Positions 43,165 to 51,886 of a DNA stretch of 64,000 nt are shown here, piece by piece (the stretch's first letter is position 1; every line of letters begins with the position of its first letter). The DNA is from Tritrichomonas foetus (lineage: Eukaryota; Parabasalia; Tritrichomonadida; Tritrichomonadidae). The notes under the pieces were generated by a model. It ran no database searches. It was not told the DNA's origin and saw only the letters and a list, made by a program, of their open reading frames with translations. The DNA lies in the NCBI GenBank assembly GCA_001839685.1, contig MLAK01000565.1, forward strand, positions 1 to 64,000, read 5' to 3'. The translations under genes were made by a program, and so were the position numbers.

Positions 43165-46100
43165 TTAATTATAAATTTTCACCGACTCATCTTGATAAGA
43201 CTTTGCTTTCTTTTGTCGTGGATGTGTGATATAGATTTTAGGTTCATTATAAAGACTCAATTCATCCATTTGTTCCCCAATAGTTTTACCTGTTTTCAAA
43301 AAGCTATATTTTCCGGTAATGTCAGGCAAAGTGTCAGAAATTACAACATGGCATCGTGAGAAATCAGTTATTTTTAACTTTTCTTTTAGCCGATTTAAAA
43401 AGTCTTCGTATGACTCTGTTTTATCAATCACAAAATAGAAGGGCTCACCTGTGGTACTTGTACTGGAATATTTTACAGTGATATGTACTCCTTGGACTAA
43501 AAGCAGATTTTCAGTCGATTCAATATCTAGCTCATTCGGTATGATGTCAAATCTAACTATATGGTCATCATACTGTAATGTATCATAGTCGCTAAATTCT
43601 CGATCATACTTATGGTCAGATATTTTACAAATTCTGACTTTTCCTTGGCCATTCCAAAGACCAATTTCAATAAGTCTATTTTTAATTTCAGTTCCAGTCG
43701 GCCCTCTTTCAAATAAAAGGTTTCGCCTTTTGGAAACTGTATATCCATCTTCTGAAACAGAAAGCTCAAGTGTAAACATTGACTTTACTTGGTCAGGTGT
43801 CAAATTGTGGTGTAATCGATATAATAATTGAATTTGGGTTTGTGAATATGTCTTGAGAATAGATTCGACAGTAGAATGTTCGTATTCTTCATTTAAAGAA
43901 TCTTGATAGCTGATACTAAAATCATCATGTTTATATAATAATAAAGCATCATTTTCGGGATTATAGTCTAAATCAAATGCTTTTGCAACAAAATTGCGAA
44001 GTTGTTTCAAATGAAGTGATGGTGGAAACTCTAAGCGCATGAGTGGAATATCAGGTTCAGCGTAATTATAAGAAATGACTTCAATTTGAGATTTTAATGA
44101 ATCATAATAATCAGATACATTATCAATTACTTGGAAATCCATAATTTCATTAAATGATTTCTTTGGTAAATTATCAGTTTCTGATTTTGTTTTCGTTTCA
44201 TCAGTTTCTTTTTCATTTTTATCATCATCTTTCTTATCGTCTTTTTGGTTTTCGTCTTGGTTAGTATTTAAAAATCGAGGTAGGTCACTTTCAACAATCC
44301 AAGGGAATGTGACTGTGCTTGGTAAATTCACTTTTGGTTTTAATTGAAAAATGAGTTGTTGTGTATAAGAACACTCGAATTTTTCGGATTTCTTTAATTT
44401 CCTCAGATTTGTTGCAGTTACTTGGTAAATTTGAAGCGGTGTATTTTCAGGGAGGCCAACAATTTCACATACTTTAGGGAAAAGGGCTGAAAGTGGTTCC
44501 GAATGATCATGAAGAGCTGTTCCAAGATACTGAACAGGTACTTGTAAAGAAGGATGGAAAAATCTCATGAATACAACCATTTTTCCTGGCTCTAATGGCT
44601 CTTCTGGATCTTTCTTTTGAAGGAGATAGATAGAACTGGTTCCAATTAAAGCTGATCCATCATTTTTCACTATTGAATAAGGTGTAAATCCAGAATATGC
44701 TGTCCAAAGTCTAAAACTATTTATATCTAAGTTATACAGTTCTGCAATTTTCTCATACAGGGTTGTTTGATTGTCATTTTGCTTATTTAATGTTAACGTT
44801 TTAACTATATCTTTGCATTCATAGCCAGGAACTTTTTTAATTGCATTGATAATCAAACCATCTTCAGAAATAACATTCAAAGTCATGTTTGAAGCAGTAT
44901 CATCATTTCCATTTTTCAGGTAATCTTTTACGTGTTGGGGAATTTCATCTTCTGAAACAGGTGAGAAAATCCTTGGTGCATCTTCTCTCCTAACATAAAC
45001 CAACATGTATGCAGAGTAAGATTTATCATTTGAATAATAATATGAGGATGATGATGAATAAGAAGTAGATGAAGAACCACCAAAGTTTTCATCAACGGCT
45101 TGTTCAACAGTAGCCTTAGAAACTGTTGAATCATTAAACTGATACCATTGTTCACCCGTTGTTGTTCGTAAGAATGCATAATAATGGCCAGCATTTATAG
45201 AACCACTATGAATGAGAACACCATACAGATCAAAAATATTTGATTTCCTTCTATCTGCATCAGCAGCAAGGTATGGAGATAAATCGATTGTTGTGGGAAA
45301 TTCAAACTTCGAGTAAATTTTGATCATTCGATCATAATTGAAATCATACTCAAAGCGGCGAAGATGTAAATGTAAAACTGATGGAAACTCTAGGAACTCT
45401 GATCCCATTTTTGCATCTTGTTTTCCATAATCATCAGTAGAATATTGATTATCACCTGTTAAAAGTTCAGTTGATATATATTTTTCAAAGGATTCTTGAA
45501 GATTTGGTGTATCTTTCACGACTAATGAAAGATCATAAAATTCTTCAATTCGGGAACTTTCATATTTAACATTTATGCAGCGAATAAATGATCTATATTT
45601 ACCGCGGAAAATGTTTGCAATTGATCCATCAAGTTCTGTTTTCTTTAGTTTCATTTCTAGATTGTCGATAAGAACACGACAGAACTCTTGAACATCATGT
45701 TGAACAATAGTTTGATAATCATCCCAACCAAAGGACTTGGTTAATGCTTTTGTTGAACAGGCCGTATCGTTGCATTGCATTTTGGCAAAAAGACGCTGTA
45801 GGCATAATGGAATGGATTTTGAAATATCTTCGGTTCCTGTTGTCGGCATTCGAAAAACAATACTTCGAAATGCAGGAATATGAAAAAGCGACTGCAGCAT
45901 AGAATTCATATAGCATGTGGCGCCTTGGTTCCTTAAGCCAACATATCCTGTTTCCTCTTTGGAATTATCTTTATATGTATTACTATAATAATTGTTATTA
46001 TAGTTATATGTTGTATAATTAGTAGAATAGCTTGTATTTGAATAATTATTAGGAAAACCATTATAATTATTATTGTAATTGTTATTATAGTTATTATCGT

Positions 46101-47007
46101 AATAGTTGTTATAGTTATCATTGGTGTAGTCTGTATTGTATGACATATTAGAAAATTCATCAGATTGAGTAATATCATAATTTGCATAAATCAATCGAAT
46201 GACAATTGCACCATCAGCAATAAAGCCATCGTTATATGTTAATTCACCATACTTAAGATCGTCGAAATCTGCAGTAACTTTATCACCGGATTTTTCAAAG
46301 GAATGAGAAATGTACTTGATTGGACTTTTTGATGGAAGCACATTTTGAATTTCGATTCCAAATGTGTAAGTCTCATTTCTGTTGACAACTGAATCACAAA
46401 TAACATCAATTGTGACTGTTTTCAAGGAATTAAACATGTTATTTTCAAGAGAAAGATGGAAAGAAAAATCATTAAGATAATATTTTGGTGAAGTAAAAGT
46501 TTGATGATTAGTCTCAAATTTTTCTACAATCCATTTGGACTCTTGTGTTTTTGCTTCATTAGTACCAGCGTTTGATGGTGGCGATGTATAAATTAAATTT
46601 GCAATGGAATTATCATTCACTTCCGTCAGATTGATTAAAATTTTGAAAGAGTCGTCAATAATCCAACCGTCTTCTTCTGTGAGTTCGAAGTCGTAAATTG
46701 GAAGAGGAACGGTCTGTTCGAGAACGTAATTGGTAAACATGATATCTTGAGAAAGTTCTGAATTTCGCATGGGATCCGCATTAAATAATGTGAATTGAGC
46801 GCGACACTTTAATATGTCGAGTTTGTGGTTTTCAAGCTTGACGATTATTTTAACTTTTTCGGAATGCGATATTTCTAAAATAAATTTGACTTGTTCTTCA
46901 CCGAATTTATATGATTCTGATTTAATTCGAGATTTTTGATGGTCTGACCAATTGGTGATTTTCCATTTCTGATTCAGTTTCGAGAGAGATTGATTTAAAA
47001 TCACCAT
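43165..47007 (-). CDS. USP7: USP7/HAUSP-type ubiquitin carboxyl-terminal hydrolase
   Basis: A 1,280-residue deubiquitinase. The N-terminus carries a MATH/TRAF-like region (about 13-130, opening with KWKITNWSDHQK) and what looks like a second one (about 157-275). A spacer of alternating Asn and Tyr (about 290-345) precedes the USP core (about 354-700). Cys box: GLRNQGATCYMNS with Cys365. The block WDDYQTIVQHDVQEFCRVL matches USP7. His box: SGSINAGHYYAFLR. The long C-terminus (about 700-1280) fits a row of ubiquitin-like domains as in USP7 (human 1,102 residues), with an acidic Asp/Glu/Lys insert near 945-970. Substrates are unknown. The ATG at 47007 begins just before the MATH domain. Confidence 0.92.
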   Translation of the reverse strand: MVILNQSLSKLNQKWKITNWSDHQKSRIKSESYKFGEEQVKFILEISHSEKVKIIVKLENHKLDILKCRAQFTLFNADPMRNSELSQDIMFTNYVLEQTVPLPIYDFELTEEDGWIIDDSFKILINLTEVNDNSIANLIYTSPPSNAGTNEAKTQESKWIVEKFETNHQTFTSPKYYLNDFSFHLSLENNMFNSLKTVTIDVICDSVVNRNETYTFGIEIQNVLPSKSPIKYISHSFEKSGDKVTADFDDLKYGELTYNDGFIADGAIVIRLIYANYDITQSDEFSNMSYNTDYTNDNYNNYYDNNYNNNYNNNYNGFPNNYSNTSYSTNYTTYNYNNNYYSNTYKDNSKEETGYVGLRNQGATCYMNSMLQSLFHIPAFRSIVFRMPTTGTEDISKSIPLCLQRLFAKMQCNDTACSTKALTKSFGWDDYQTIVQHDVQEFCRVLIDNLEMKLKKTELDGSIANIFRGKYRSFIRCINVKYESSRIEEFYDLSLVVKDTPNLQESFEKYISTELLTGDNQYSTDDYGKQDAKMGSEFLEFPSVLHLHLRRFEYDFNYDRMIKIYSKFEFPTTIDLSPYLAADADRRKSNIFDLYGVLIHSGSINAGHYYAFLRTTTGEQWYQFNDSTVSKATVEQAVDENFGGSSSTSYSSSSSYYYSNDKSYSAYMLVYVRREDAPRIFSPVSEDEIPQHVKDYLKNGNDDTASNMTLNVISEDGLIINAIKKVPGYECKDIVKTLTLNKQNDNQTTLYEKIAELYNLDINSFRLWTAYSGFTPYSIVKNDGSALIGTSSIYLLQKKDPEEPLEPGKMVVFMRFFHPSLQVPVQYLGTALHDHSEPLSALFPKVCEIVGLPENTPLQIYQVTATNLRKLKKSEKFECSYTQQLIFQLKPKVNLPSTVTFPWIVESDLPRFLNTNQDENQKDDKKDDDKNEKETDETKTKSETDNLPKKSFNEIMDFQVIDNVSDYYDSLKSQIEVISYNYAEPDIPLMRLEFPPSLHLKQLRNFVAKAFDLDYNPENDALLLYKHDDFSISYQDSLNEEYEHSTVESILKTYSQTQIQLLYRLHHNLTPDQVKSMFTLELSVSEDGYTVSKRRNLLFERGPTGTEIKNRLIEIGLWNGQGKVRICKISDHKYDREFSDYDTLQYDDHIVRFDIIPNELDIESTENLLLVQGVHITVKYSSTSTTGEPFYFVIDKTESYEDFLNRLKEKLKITDFSRCHVVISDTLPDITGKYSFLKTGKTIGEQMDELSLYNEPKIYITHPRQKKAKSYQDESVKIYN

Positions 47008-47286
47008 TTTTTTATTTGAAATGAGTAAAGAAATTTATCGGTGACATATTAACTTTTGAAAAGAAAAAAGTGGGCCATGAAATCAAAATTTTGAAATGGT
47101 CAAATTAGTCGGACATTTAGTAACAGAATAACAGTCATTTTTTACATCGTCCTTCGAAAACTAGTAAGCATTCAAAAAAGATAACCCAAAAGCTATACAA
47201 ATGTAAACTTCATAAATTCTAAAGACTTTGACGATACAAATAATATTCGAAAATACTCATATTAAAGAGAAAAGTGGCAATCTCGA

Positions 47287-48282
47287 ATGACTGAAACAAT
47301 TCAAGATCCATCAAAGCGCTATACCAGACGAGAAGAGATTTCTCGAACAGATCGTTGTATTGAATACAGAGCAGCTGATCAAAATGAAGGAACAGAAGTT
47401 TTGTGGCACGAATTTAAGCTTGACCCACTTGATTCAGCAAACAAAAATTTAATTGAGCATATCAAAACGCTTGGACGTACCAAACACCCAAATCTTATTA
47501 ACTTATATCACGCCTGGCTCGATAAAAAAAAGCATATTATATATTTTTTAACAGAATACTTCGCAAATCAAACTCTTTCGTCATACGTTCAAAATGTTGG
47601 CCATAACTTAACACGGACGGCAATTGGAAACTGGTGTGTTCAAATTATGGATGCATTGGAATTTCTACATTCAATGATGCCACCTTTTATACATAGTGAT
47701 GTTAGTTGTCAGAACATTTTTATTGATCCTTCTGAGGGAATTGTGAAGCTTGGCTTACCTGATCTCGATATGTATCTCAGCAATGAGATCAAACCGATGC
47801 AAGCCCCGGAAGCACAGGAATATGTGTCAGATCCAAAAAGTGACGTTTGGACTCTTGGAATGGCTGTTTTAGAGATGATCACATCTAAAAAACCATTCTC
47901 TGAGGCTAAAACTGATATCCAGCTTAGAGAAGCTATTTGCTCAAGATCTATGCCATCAGAATTTTTGGAAATTGATGATCCAATTATTGCTGATTTTATT
48001 CAGGTTTGTTTTCTGCCGCTTGAACAAAGGCCTTCAATTTCTCAACTGAGAGATCACCCGCTATTTGCTGAAATTGAACTAAACCAGGACACTGGAAGCC
48101 AGTCTACAACCGATGTACAATATAGAGAAATTTCATCAGATATTAAAAATATGCCAGAATTTACCGCACTTTTGCAAAGGCAGAAGGCAGAGAAACAGGA
48201 AATCCTCAAAAAGCACGATTTACAGAAAATGGAGACTCGCGAAAGAATCAGGCAGAGACTTCAGAATTTGGGAAGATTATAA
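47287..48282 (+). CDS. NRBP/WNK-like pseudokinase
   Basis: A 331-residue kinase-fold protein. The N-lobe reads EVLWHEFKLDPLD, similar to NRBP (VVWNEV) and WNK (VAWCE) with no catalytic lysine at the usual place. HPNLINLYHAWLDKKKHIIY and FLTEYFANQTLSSYV follow. The catalytic loop HSDVSCQNIFI replaces HRDLKxxN, and DFG is replaced by LPDLDM, so metal binding should be lost. The C-lobe keeps SDVWTLGMAVLEM and RPSISQLRDHPLF. NRBP proteins are scaffolding pseudokinases linked to Rac and vesicle traffic. It is divergent from USP7, with 279 bp between ATGs. A short coiled coil closes the protein. Confidence 0.87.
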   Translation: MTETIQDPSKRYTRREEISRTDRCIEYRAADQNEGTEVLWHEFKLDPLDSANKNLIEHIKTLGRTKHPNLINLYHAWLDKKKHIIYFLTEYFANQTLSSYVQNVGHNLTRTAIGNWCVQIMDALEFLHSMMPPFIHSDVSCQNIFIDPSEGIVKLGLPDLDMYLSNEIKPMQAPEAQEYVSDPKSDVWTLGMAVLEMITSKKPFSEAKTDIQLREAICSRSMPSEFLEIDDPIIADFIQVCFLPLEQRPSISQLRDHPLFAEIELNQDTGSQSTTDVQYREISSDIKNMPEFTALLQRQKAEKQEILKKHDLQKMETRERIRQRLQNLGRL

Positions 48283-48602
48283 CTTTGTTCTCAACCATGT
48301 TTTTATGTTATTTTTTTTTCGATCTAAAAATATTTTATTTTCCAATTTTTGTTTTCTATTGGTTGTTACAAAGTTAGAGGTTTATTTTTGTTTCATTGTG
48401 ATTATTACATCGAGGAATAATTTTGTGATTTATGAAAGACAGAATAAAGTATCTTGATTCATTACAGATAAAGTGAGCCCTTCTAGAAGGGCTTTATTAA
48501 GATAACTTGATAAGAAAAATGTAATTGAATTGATCTAAAAGAAATTAAATAGTCCTTTTACTATATAAAAACAAATTGGAAATCCTATAAGATTTTTCTG
48601 TA
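48283..48602. other. Convergent spacer
   Basis: About 320 bp between two 3' ends. It holds a small inverted repeat, gcccttctagaagggc (48477-48492), a possible hairpin, and otherwise AT-rich sequence. Confidence 0.5.
48477..48492. repeat. 16-bp palindrome gcccttctagaagggc
   Basis: A perfect GC-richer palindrome in a convergent 3' spacer. Could form a 3'-end hairpin; no function is known. Confidence 0.6.
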
Positions 48603-49781
48603 TCAAAATTCATGATTACCATCATCTTCATCATCGTCAATATTGGCAACTCTAACATTTATGAACTCTAAATATACAAATAATCCAATTGTAATGAATG
48701 CGATTACAGCCACAAGCGCTATGGCTGTTATATTTTGAATTTGATTTGGAAAAATTAAACCAGTATAATTAATGCTTGCTATTGAATTCATCATTTCGAC
48801 ACATTGTTGTTCACCGTAGTAAGGAATTGATATAGTCATTATATTTTTTCGGTTAAATTGACCGGAATTTCCTTCAACAGCGGATATATTAAATCGTGGA
48901 TAAGAAATTTGACATCCGTAAGCCATAAAAGATGCTTCTTTATCTAATAAATATGCAATTACATCAGTATTATGAATATTAGGATCATATGAAAATTCAC
49001 CAATAATCGAATTATAATTACTTGATAATTTATACTTTGCGACTCCAAAAATTGCAAGCCTAAAACTATTATTGACGAAATTATTATAATTTACACCCAT
49101 TACATGTGATTCTGAAAACACTGTAAAGGTTCCAACATTTTGAGAAAATAATGAATATGAAATAGATGAAGTAGAAGTATAATCAGTAGTAGCTTCAATT
49201 ACTGCTAAAGATCCGATTAAATTTTTGGTATTGAATTGATTATTTGATAAATTCAAACCACGAATTGTTGCTGGATTACCAGTGAAGCCTACAGTTGGTC
49301 CAGATGAAGTTTTTCCATTTCCACCACAATAAAAAACAGCAAGCTCATTATTTAAGGAAGTTGCTCCAGTTGTGTAAAAATAACATGAATCATGAGTGAC
49401 TGAATAACAATCGCTAAAACAAGTGAAAGAAAGTTTGGCTGCTTGTCCTGTGAAATAAATGCCACCGCCATCTATGCCCGACGTGCATGAGACAAATGCA
49501 GATCGTGAAAGCGTAAATGTTCCGGTCTTTAATTCAAGAAGGACAGCCCCGCCTTTGATCGTAGGTGACTGGCATTGATAGAAATATGCGGAAGTAATTT
49601 GAAAGGCCCCTGATGTGACGTATTCGGTTCTGGAAGTGTAAAGACCTGATATTGAAACTTGCGAGAAAATCAAACTATGACGATTTCTGTGAAAATGTGA
49701 TGTTCCTTTGAGTAGTTCGATCGTATACGTTGAGAAAGACAGAATTTTGGCAATTACCCATGAAAGACAGAAAAATCCCAT
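48603..49781 (-). CDS. Type I membrane protein with right-handed beta-helix ectodomain
   Basis: A 392-residue surface-type protein. The hydrophobic N-terminus (MGFFCLSWVIAKILSFS) can act as a signal peptide. The ectodomain (about 30-345) has short repeated turns such as SAYFYQCQSPTIKGGAVLLE and SAFVSCTSGIDGGGIYFTG, typical of the Pmp-like/parallel beta-helix proteins abundant in trichomonads (GG.I/GGA motifs). A single transmembrane helix (about 351-374, ITAIALVAVIAFITIGLFVY) is followed by a short acidic cytosolic tail ending DDEDDGNHEF. It probably sits at the cell surface. It is shorter than most Pmp-like proteins. The stop is TGA. It diverges from the SelM-like gene, 252 bp away. Confidence 0.8.
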   Translation of the reverse strand: MGFFCLSWVIAKILSFSTYTIELLKGTSHFHRNRHSLIFSQVSISGLYTSRTEYVTSGAFQITSAYFYQCQSPTIKGGAVLLELKTGTFTLSRSAFVSCTSGIDGGGIYFTGQAAKLSFTCFSDCYSVTHDSCYFYTTGATSLNNELAVFYCGGNGKTSSGPTVGFTGNPATIRGLNLSNNQFNTKNLIGSLAVIEATTDYTSTSSISYSLFSQNVGTFTVFSESHVMGVNYNNFVNNSFRLAIFGVAKYKLSSNYNSIIGEFSYDPNIHNTDVIAYLLDKEASFMAYGCQISYPRFNISAVEGNSGQFNRKNIMTISIPYYGEQQCVEMMNSIASINYTGLIFPNQIQNITAIALVAVIAFITIGLFVYLEFINVRVANIDDDEDDGNHEF

Positions 49782-50033
49782 GGGTTTCAGAAAAACTCCA
49801 TTTACATATTACTTTGAAAAAGTTTGCGAGGTTTTATATTTTGATTCAAATGCCTCATAATTCACAATATTCAATAAACTGCTCTAAGAAAAAGTGGGAG
49901 AAATAATAGTTGACTTTTTCATAATATATCTGACCATTTATATTCTTATTGGCGCGGTTAACCATTTAAATATGGTTAACTAGATCAGATACAATATTGA
50001 CTTACTTTGTTTGATTAGTTAAAGTGAGAAGAT

Positions 50034-50534
50034 ATGTTTCTTTTCTTATTATTATCCCTTTTCGTTCGCGCTGAAGACTCCGATGGCGATGATTTTTGGG
50101 ACCAGCTCGCTGATGACGATGTTGTTATTGATGATAAAGTTACAGGTAATCTTTATGATAAGGCCCGATTCAATCTTCCCGTTCGCAGGAGACTAAAGCT
50201 CTATCCACAAGTTTCTAAAACAGTTAAATATCTTCAAGGAAGACAAAATATTGAATTCATCTACGAAGCTCGTATTCCAACATTAGTTTTCCTCGATTCC
50301 GACGACGTCACCGTTGATACGATCGACATCAGTAAAATGTCGCATGACGAAATCATTGCACTTCTCGCTCTTCGTGGTTTCAAAGATATCGAAGATGAGC
50401 CATTACCAAAAACACGAACCAATTCAACTTCCACAAATGAAACAACAGCTGCTACTGACAGCACTGAAACCTCAAGCCAATCAGCATCACAAGAGGCAGC
50501 TCAGCAAACTGACCAAACAACAAAAGAACTTTAA
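50034..50534 (+). CDS. Sep15/SelM-like ER protein lacking all cysteines
   Basis: A 166-residue protein with a signal peptide (MFLFLLLSLFVRA). After an acidic linker, residues about 40-117 match the Sep15/SelM thioredoxin-like fold: FNLPVRRRLKLYPQVSKTVK, then IEFIYEARIPTLVFLDSDD and IDISKMSHDEIIALLALRGF, like SelM (LV...PGADPELVLL....I.LS.MTREEINALVQELGF). The family's redox motif (CxxU or CxxC) would lie before FNLPV; here that part reads VTGNLYDKAR and the whole protein has no cysteine. It therefore cannot be a thiol oxidoreductase in the usual way and may bind partners only. The Ser/Thr/Gln-rich C-terminal tail is unusual. The stop continues into TAAAA. Confidence 0.72.
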   Translation: MFLFLLLSLFVRAEDSDGDDFWDQLADDDVVIDDKVTGNLYDKARFNLPVRRRLKLYPQVSKTVKYLQGRQNIEFIYEARIPTLVFLDSDDVTVDTIDISKMSHDEIIALLALRGFKDIEDEPLPKTRTNSTSTNETTAATDSTETSSQSASQEAAQQTDQTTKEL

Positions 50535-50859
50535 AACGAGCTTAGTTACATTGATATATTGATGTTATGAGTCCTTTCTATAAATCTTTGTGCTTATTAA
50601 AAAGAAAAAGTCTTTTCTTTTAAACTCTTTTGATATTTTTGATTGAATTGCTTTTTAAGCTTGATTAATGTTGGAAAATTATCAATTTTTAATCTTTTAT
50701 TGCCAATTTTGAATTAATAATGACAATTTTTGTGAAATAATTGGTATGTCTTCACACAAATGATTGAAGCAAAAGGAATCTTGATTCCATTTTTAGTGAC
50801 TATTAATCGAATCATCCTTAAATATTTTTATCAAAAAATACTTAAGGAGTCTTTTGAGG

Positions 50860-51030
50860 AATAAGATGTTCATAAGAATAATATGTTCATAAAGAATAAG
50901 ATGTTCATAAGAATAAGATGTTCATAAGAATAAGATGTTCATAAAGAATAAGATGTTCATAAAGAATAAGATGTTCATAAAGAATAAGATGTTCATAAAG
51001 AATAAGATGCTCATAAAGAATAAGATGTTC
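50860..51030. repeat. 17/18-bp minisatellite downstream of SelM-like gene
   Basis: About ten copies of agaataagatgttcata(a); units alternate between 17 and 18 bp through an optional extra A. It lies about 325 bp after a stop codon. Unlike the other four minisatellites it is in a tandem-gene spacer. Confidence 0.92.
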
Positions 51031-51876
51031 ACTGGCTATGAACTCAACTGGAAGTTGGACGATGGACTTATACTGTTAATGAAAATTACAGTAAATATCA
51101 TTTATATATGTTCATTTTTGCACATACATGAAAATAATGCAATTGAGGCTTTCTGAAAGATCGGAAAAAAGCTCCACCAAATATGCATCGGAAAAGAAAA
51201 TTTCCTGATGTTGTATTTATTATTAATTCCATTCCCATTGGTTCTCTCCTTTGAATTAAAACATAATGTCAAAAATTAATGATGAGTTTATTGATAATGA
51301 AATGATCTACTGAGATATGACGACCGTTTAAGATGAACCTGATTGAAATATGAATTTACATATGAATATCATATCTCAAGATTTTTCATTCAATATTTTT
51401 TCAATATGAATTGAAAAAGATTAATTCCATCTAATTCAACTGTTCGTTGTATTCAATTCATGAAATAATTATATCTTATGCTAATGCATATTTATCTTTT
51501 ATTTTTATCAAATTATTTGTTTAACATCTTTTGATTATTACTGGAAGAACAATAAATACTATTAACATAATAAACAAAGGAGATATTTTTGATCTTTATT
51601 TTTGTCAAAATTTTGAAACGCATTTATCTTGATTCCACTTTAATAAATAGGTAAAAATACCCAGTAATATTGTTAACAATCATATTAATAATATTATATT
51701 CCAAAATAATATACTAAAATATAATACCCATTATGTAAAATTTGAAATCCGAATTGAGCAATATTTGTGTAATTTACCAATAATTCAATACTTATTTGGA
51801 TTAATTTTCAGAATATTCATGAAATTAAGGCCAATTTTTTTTAGTTACAATTCAGAAAAAACATACAATTCTAGTT

Positions 51877-51881
51877 TCATT
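51877..51881 (+). promoter_or_regulatory. Candidate initiator TCATT of RapGAP-like gene
   Basis: TCATT with its A 8 nt upstream of the ATG at 51887. It fits TCAY(T/A) and the short leaders typical of trichomonads. Confidence 0.4.
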
Positions 51882-51886
51882 TTTGC

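Larger units (their letters stand above)
50535..51886. other. Intergenic region
   Basis: About 1.35 kb between two plus-strand genes. Contains the minisatellite at 50860-51030 and otherwise very AT-rich sequence (especially 51640-51740). No gene seen. Confidence 0.6.
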
